A DNA stretch of 64,000 nt from Oryza sativa Japonica Group. Its lineage: Eukaryota > Streptophyta > Magnoliopsida > Poales > Poaceae. Location of the stretch: positions 22,746,001 through 22,810,000 of the forward strand of contig NC_089044.1 of assembly GCF_034140825.1 (NCBI RefSeq). The letters are read 5' to 3'. The position numbers and the translations under genes were made by a program. Of the stretch, positions 58,742-64,000 are shown piece by piece. The notes beneath the pieces were generated by a model. The model was given only the letters and a program-made list of their open reading frames with translations. It did not search any database and had not been told where the DNA came from. Each line of letters opens with the position of its first letter. Positions within the stretch are counted from its first letter, which is position 1.

Positions 58742-59848
58742 GGGCTTGGAGCTTGGCACGTAGATCCTGGCCCAGAGGTGCCTCCCCTTGATCATGTACT
58801 TCGCCGTCTGCTGTCCGTCGAGCACCACCGGGATCATCGACGGGCACCGGAGCACCACCCGTCCGTACACCGGCAGCTGCCCCGCCGCCGCCTTCTCCAC
58901 CATCACCGACTCCACGCACGGCCCGTACAACCTATGTTGAAGAAGAAGGTGTTGTTGGTATGATCATTCATGGCGAGAGATCGATCGAGAAGAAGGTGTT
59001 TGATCTGGGTTTGGTTTGGTTTACGAGTTGAAGAAGTTGATGATGTCGTCCTGTCTGATCGGGTAGCCGCGGGAGAAGGTGATGAACAGCGAGCGGTAGT
59101 CCTCCGGCAATGGGATGTAGCCGTGCTGCTGGTGCGGCTGCGGCGGCGGCGGCGGCGGCTGCTCCTGCTGCTGCACCGGGAACCATGGCGAGGCCATCGG
59201 GTTCAGCTCGGCCACCGGCGGCGGCGGCGGCAGCATCGGGGCCATGTGGACGGCGTGGTGGTGGTACTGGTGGTACATCGGCGGCGGCGGCGGTGGTGGT
59301 GGTGTGCCGTCGAGCGCGTCGAGCACGTCGCGGGGGAGGAACGCGGCGGCTTCGGCGTCGTCGTCGTCGTCGGCGGCGGCGACGGCGGCGGCGACGCCGT
59401 CGTCGAAGATGACGCGGCAGACGTTCCTGTACACGTCGCTGACGCCCTCCATGACCTCGTCGCGGTGCGCGTCGAAGTAGGCGAGGCCCTCGACGGGCTC
59501 GGCGAGGAGCGCGTTGGTGCAGGGGAGGAAGCGGAGCGCCGGGTCGGCGTCCCCGGCGGCGGCGAGCGCCGCGAGCCGCCGCTCCGCCCCGCCCGCGACC
59601 CCTCGCCGCCGCGGCAGCCGCGCCAGGCACGCCAGCGCCTCGTCTACGAAGCGCAGCACGACGGGGGCCGGCAGCACGGCGACGCGGCGGACGAAGTCGT
59701 GGTGGCCGACGGACTCGAGCCACAGCCACAGCGCGATCACCCACCTCATCGGCCCCGGCTGCTGCCCGTGCTCGCCGACCAGCCGCCAGAACAGCTCCCG
59801 CTCCATCGTGTGGAACATCATCAGCGCAACCGCCCCGCTGCTCGCCAT
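58736..59848 (-). CDS. plant RRM-like protein with Pro/His-rich linker
   Basis: Two minus-strand exons, 59848-59025 and 58931-58736, joined by a 93-bp intron, give 339 residues. The N-terminal half (FHTMERELFWRLVGEHGQQP, WVIALWLWLESVGHHDFVRR and LAYFDAHRDEVMEGVSDVYR) is a conserved plant-specific helical region. A low-complexity linker follows (poly-Pro, MYHQYHHHAVHMAPM). The C-terminus crosses the intron and forms an RRM-like fold: YRSLFITFSRGYPIRQDDII, then LYGPCVESVMVE, LPVYGRVVLRCPSMIPVVL and HLWARIYVPSSK. Family members are annotated as RNA-binding by this fold, but a biochemical role is not known to me. The start at 59848 is the first Met of the open frame with a conserved block after it. 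A TATTTAA box lies about 80 bp upstream. Confidence 0.83.
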
Positions 59849-59923
59849 TGCCGCCGCCCACCTCGATCTCGATCTCGATCGAAACGCTCGCTGCAGCTGG
59901 CGATCGATCGATCGATGGCGCTG

Positions 59924-59930
59924 TTAAATA
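59924..59930 (-). promoter_or_regulatory. TATA-like box of the RRM-like gene
   Basis: TATTTAA on the minus strand, 76-82 bp before the start codon. Confidence 0.45.
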
Positions 59931-60430
59931 GCTGGCCGGATTGGCAGCTGGTGGCTCGCCGGGGAAGCATGAGGCCAAGGCGGTTGTTGCTGCAGCTACG
60001 AGACAAATCAAATCAACGGGGAGTGGACACACGTCACTGCACCTAGCCGTGCTCCCGCTCCGGCGAGCTCACGTGGGAAGCACGCATGCATGCATGCATG
60101 GCCAAACCGCCAAAGCACACAAAAGCTAGTTCTTCCACCTCTGCACACAAAGCTCTGAACATCGATCATCATGCGTGATCGTTCGAGCTTAGCTTAAGCT
60201 ATCTTTTCAACAGCATGATTTGGAGATACATGAGTTAGGTAGAAAAAGTTTTAGAAAAACTTACGAACTTGGATAATCAATATGAGCTGGCTCGAGATGG
60301 AAGAGGCTCCTCTAACGTAAAGTCAGAGGGACATAAGTCGTCTCTGACACGTGAGGCTCACCCCAATAGACCCACACGTCAGAGAGATATATGTCCCTAT
60401 GGTGTACGTGAGAGGAGCTTCGTTGGCTCG
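59931..60430. other. upstream flank of RRM-like gene
   Basis: Contains GCATGCATGCATGCAT-type repeats near 60084. 60310-60420 is an inverted, MITE-like stretch (CTCTGAC ... GTCAGAGAG). No gene. Confidence 0.3.
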
Positions 60431-61170
60431 AGATATATCTGGCGTGGCAACGGGATTACGGATTGTTGATCATGTGTAGCTCTGCTCCAAAACTTTTGAT
60501 CCAAGTGATTCACCAGTTAGTAAATGTTGTTTGCTACTACCCTTGGGGATGTGTAAAGCTAGGTGGATCAATCCAAACATGACATAATAAGGACATGGTT
60601 ATATGAATTTAAGTTCAAAAGTTATGGGCAGCTAGCATAACAAACCTTTAAAAAGATCTTAGAAAGACTTTTTTTTTACGATTACACGAAAGACACACAC
60701 GCACACTACAATCACCACCCGTAAGTGCGTCCCCTAACACACGCTATCTAAAGAGACAATTTGATTACACCAGGAAGCTAACAGATCCTTGTCAAAAATG
60801 CTAGGAGTTGGGAATATTCTATCTCCATATCATTAAGTTGATTATTGTGGTGATCATTAAGCTATATCTACTTGTATATCTGGCGTGGCAACGAGATGGA
60901 TCATGTGTGCTTGCTCCATGGCTTTCAATCCAAGTGATTCAGTTCGTTAATGCTGTCTGCTACCACCTTTGGGGATGTGTAAAGGTAGATTATATCAATC
61001 CAAACATGACTTAACAAGACCATGGTTCATAATAGTTTCAGTTCTGAAGTTATGACTTATCAGCAGCTAGCACGAGAAACCTTTGAAAAAGGATCCTAGC
61101 TAGAAAGACACTTTGATTACACATTTACACCTGGGAGTTAACTGATCCTTTTGTCGATAATATATGATCT
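60431..61170. repeat. local direct duplication, two copies of about 300-370 bp
   Basis: Copy 1 (about 60431-60800) and copy 2 (about 60868-61170) share, in order, ATATCTGGCGTGGCAACG, ATCCAAGTGATTCA, TTGGGGATGTGTAAAG, ATCAATCCAAACATGAC, CAGCTAGCA and GATCCTT blocks. An A/C-rich segment with ACACACACGCACAC (60675-60745) is present only in copy 1. Confidence 0.8.
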
Positions 61171-63089
61171 GGCTCTGCCTCGAAATTAACTTGATTGTGG
61201 TGATTAGATAGAGTAAAGGTGAACTCACTCAAATGATGATGGCGAATCTCCTGACAGAAGTACTGAACTAGTCAACCAGGCCAGCATGGATGGATTGTTG
61301 GTGACCAGTTGTCTCCAATGCATTTGAGAGTGAGGAACATGTTTCTGACAAGGGAAGGGGAAAAAACAGTGATGAGAATAATCCCATATTGGGAATTGCT
61401 ACAACATTACCAAATAAAGAATTGAAAGAAAATAAACTTTAAAAGATCTAATAATTGCCTTCGCCCCCAAATGATAGAAAAAAAAATAGGCCGTTGGATG
61501 GAGATCCGATGATCCAGATACATTTAATCTTGTAACAACCCTAATTACTAGTCCACCTCAATTGTTTTTTGTTGCCACCACCATCGATCCCCTACCTCGC
61601 CGCCGCCAGCAGCAACAAGTCCGTTCTTCCCCGGGCACCTCCCTCTCTTACTATCGAACACCTTCTTCTACTTCTCTCTGAACATCCTCTCCAACAACGT
61701 TGTTTTACCTTTTCTCTTGTTGTATTGCCTTTAGATCAACCGCTGTCGTAGCATCAATCACCTCGTAATCACAAAGACTTCCTCCGCCTCCTCCCTGTTT
61801 CTCCCCTCACTCACCCACAACCTCATCTTGTAGAGCCTTACTCTAGCCAACTTCGCCACCTCCACCACCGTATAGCGAGAAAGCCATGATAATTTGGGTT
61901 CCGTGGTGTATATATGGCGGAGAGGCTGCCTAAAATTCACAAATGAGGATAAGAGCAATGGACGAAAGCAGGAAAGGCAGCCAGCCTTTTGCCCTTTTAT
62001 AAGCAATGACGGTTTGTACCGACCTAATCGTATTTCTAAATGGGCCTAAACATATATTTGGGTCTAAAATAGTCGCTCCCGTCTATCACATTAAGGCTTT
62101 ATTTGGATGGGTCGACATTTCTATGGACCACATTTATGGGCTGAAGTTTTATTGAATTTGTCGCCCTGTACACAACACAATAGAAAAAACTTGGGTTTAC
62201 TCATATTGTAGCCACCTTTCCTTTAAAAATGTTCTTTATGAATTTTCAAAAGTATTTCGTTTTCTATTTATTCTGATGAAATTTATACCAAATATAAAGT
62301 TACAACCCACTAAATCTAAAACTCGACATGCAATCATGCCACAATCAATTATTACATATCAAAGCTCATGTAAGCATGAACATCATCTACAATCTACTGA
62401 ATTCTACAAATTAACAAGCAAGCATATCTTATCATCACCACTCATATCATTTCCACAATATTTCAAAGTATCTATTTATCATTTTTATAATACTTAAAAC
62501 ATATATCTATCAATATATTCAGCATCAAAGCACAATATCATTTGTTTGTTTCATGATTAGTATCGTAAACTCTGACGTTTCATTATTTTTTGCATTCTGC
62601 TTCTTGCAATACAAATCTTGATCAACAATCTAATATTTTATCTATTGAATTTATTTCTCTCCAAATATATATTAGTAAACCAGTTTAATTTGTTGTTAAT
62701 AACTAATATCCTTTTTACTCCTAACTCGATTGTTGAAAAAATATATTGAAGATTGCTTCGTAATTCCCACAGCAAAGCGCGTGTGGAAACACATAATTAA
62801 ACAAAAAGTTGTATCCACTTGAGCCGTAGGCTACAACAGACAGATAGTAAAGTCTCTACATCAAAGAGCGTCTAAAGGTATGCATGGTCCATACTCATTT
62901 TATTTCAAATTGTTTATCATTCTAGTAAATTTTATAGCAAATAAAGAGCTATGGCAAATTACATTATTCCCCTTATTTATCAGAGTACATTCCAATCATT
63001 TTTCAAAGTAGTCATTAACTCTGATTACTAATTGTGGCTGCATATATAGGGTAGGGAGGGAAGATCACATTTAAAGCCTTGGGACATGA
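61171..63089. other. spacer with a GC-richer block
   Basis: 61540-61900 is GC-richer, with short open frames (for example CCTACCTCGCCGCCGCCAGC) but no known domain. It could be a captured fragment or decayed exon. The remainder is AT-rich. Confidence 0.3.
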
Positions 63090-63143
63090 GAGTGACTATT
63101 TTAGTTAAAAAAAATGAATTGCTAATAATATGAAATGGAGGGA
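63090..63143. mobile_element. end fragment of a Stowaway-type MITE
   Basis: Only the right end (TGAAATGGAGGGAG followed by TA) is recognisable. No left partner was found. Confidence 0.4.
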
Positions 63144-63253
63144 GTAATTGAATATGCCTTTTGGGCTGCCATCTGCCCATTGGGCTGTGACCATCCGGTT
63201 TGAGCCCATTTTACTGACCTGTCTCCCTGGGCTTTGTTGCGCGAGCACGAGCC

Positions 63254-63409
63254 ATGGCCGACGTGGGTGGGAGAGCTCGAGCTCCGAAGATGGCAACAAT
63301 GGCGGCCGGCGTCGCACTGCACCTGCACCTACAAGGTGACGCGGCCGGCCGCCGGATAAGCGGCGAAGCTGCCCAAGTTCTTCTCCTTGGGCTGCTTCTG
63401 CTTCTACTG
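63254..63409 (+). other. probable 5' exon of the quinone oxidoreductase gene
   Basis: A GC-rich open block with several ATGs (63254 and 63290) ends at CTACTG|GTGAGT, a good donor. Spliced to the acceptor before 63795, its frame would stop at TGA overlapping the main ATG (ATGA). It is therefore more likely a leader with an upstream ORF than the N-terminus of the enzyme. Confidence 0.4.
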
Positions 63410-63796
63410 GTGAGTTCAGAGTTCAGACTCCAACTTGGGTCAGATCTCGTTTCCATGACTCCCATGTACCCATGTATTCTGAATTTCTGATCCTAGCTCA
63501 AAATTGTTTTTTTCTCTTTTTGTCATTTCCTGTTTTGATGAAACATGCGCATCATTCAAGTATTATAAATTTATAATTGGTGCCAGCCGCAAATTTGCGG
63601 AGGTTGGTACGAATAGGATTGTTTTTTTGTCCTCATGTATTTGTACTTTTGTAGTCCTGTTGAATCCACTAGAGACTGCTGCTTATTGCTGAACTGCCAC
63701 ATATTGCTGCTAGGAACTCACAAATTTTCAGGAGTTCTACTCGATAAACTTATCAGCACATTGCACATCCAGCTTTGCCTCTGAGTGCTTCCAGGG

Positions 63797-64000
63797 ATGA
63801 AGGTGAAGGCAATTAGAGTCCACAAGATTGGTGGTCCAGAGGTAAGTGTGTGTTCTATACCAAGAAGAAAACTCCATCTAATTTCCTTTTCCTTATAATT
63901 CATCTCCTGCAAATCTAATCCATTTGGGAGTAAGCAGTTCTTCTTCTGATGTCCAAAGGTGCTAACTTGGGAAGAGGTGGAGATTGGGGAGCCCAGCGAG
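63797..64000 (+). CDS. NADPH:quinone oxidoreductase (zeta-crystallin-like), 5' part
   Basis: Two exons are visible: 63797-63841 (MKVKAIRVHKIGGPE) and 63959-64000 (VLTWEEVEIGEPSE), the latter running off the right edge. Together they match the N-terminus of plant zeta-crystallin-like quinone oxidoreductases of the MDR family. These enzymes reduce quinones and related carbonyls with NADPH. The catalytic and Rossmann parts lie beyond the window. The splice sites are GAG|GTAAGT and CAAAG|GTG, both phase 0. Confidence 0.8.

Noticed and set aside
58968-60046. 354-358 residue open frames overlapping the RRM-like gene
   Set aside because: Arg-rich shadow frames of GC-rich exon 1. Only the 59848 minus frame shows conserved plant sequence.

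Overview
The window is plant nuclear DNA, almost certainly rice (Oryza sativa) or a very close relative. Grass signs are strongly GC-rich first exons, short GT-AG introns, grass-type CCT and DREB genes, and many small DNA transposons of rice type (Stowaway, Tourist, Mutator-like, Helitron). From memory only, the combination of a Ghd7-like CCT gene, an ATG3 copy and a DREB gene recalls the long arm of rice chromosome 10. I could not check this.

Layout, left to right: a FORKED/VAN3-binding-like gene (+, 1020-2709); a LINE remnant; a Mutator-like element (MULE) just upstream of a land-plant sn-glycerol-3-phosphate acyltransferase gene that carries a frameshift (+, 5092-6640); a MULE with a long TA tract (7.2-8.2 kb); a PLAC8/cell-number-regulator gene (-, 8752-11852) whose introns hold a tRNA-headed SINE-like element and a LINE tail; a MULE with captured GC-rich DNA (12.05-13.88 kb); a Helitron with an internal tandem array (14.76-15.86 kb); a Ghd7-like CCT gene (-, 16037-18338); a repeat-rich spacer with two nested MITE pairs (18.8-25.7 kb); a broken ATG3 copy (-, 26566-29326) head-to-head with a neutral sphingomyelinase 3/SMPD4-like gene (+, 29950-33881); a 12 kb spacer with small MITEs; an A-4-type DREB/ERF gene (-, 45763-46632); another spacer; the biotin gene BIOF/KAPA synthase (+, 51740-55045), complete with a peroxisomal SKL tail; a MULE; a two-exon RRM-like gene (-, 58736-59848); a spacer with a local duplication; and the first exons of a quinone oxidoreductase gene that runs off the right edge (+, from 63797).

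The genes do not form a pathway. They are ordinary, independently transcribed plant genes for membrane and cutin lipid synthesis, sphingolipid turnover, autophagy, biotin synthesis, flowering-time control and stress transcription. I found no new multi-gene system. The most interesting points are the damaged ATG3 and GPAT copies, the inverted-repeat SINE-like element with a 16-bp target duplication, five MULE-type insertions each with a 9-bp target duplication (two of them within 200 bp of a start codon), and the Helitron tandem array. Exon borders were assigned by eye from splice sites, reading phase and family conservation.
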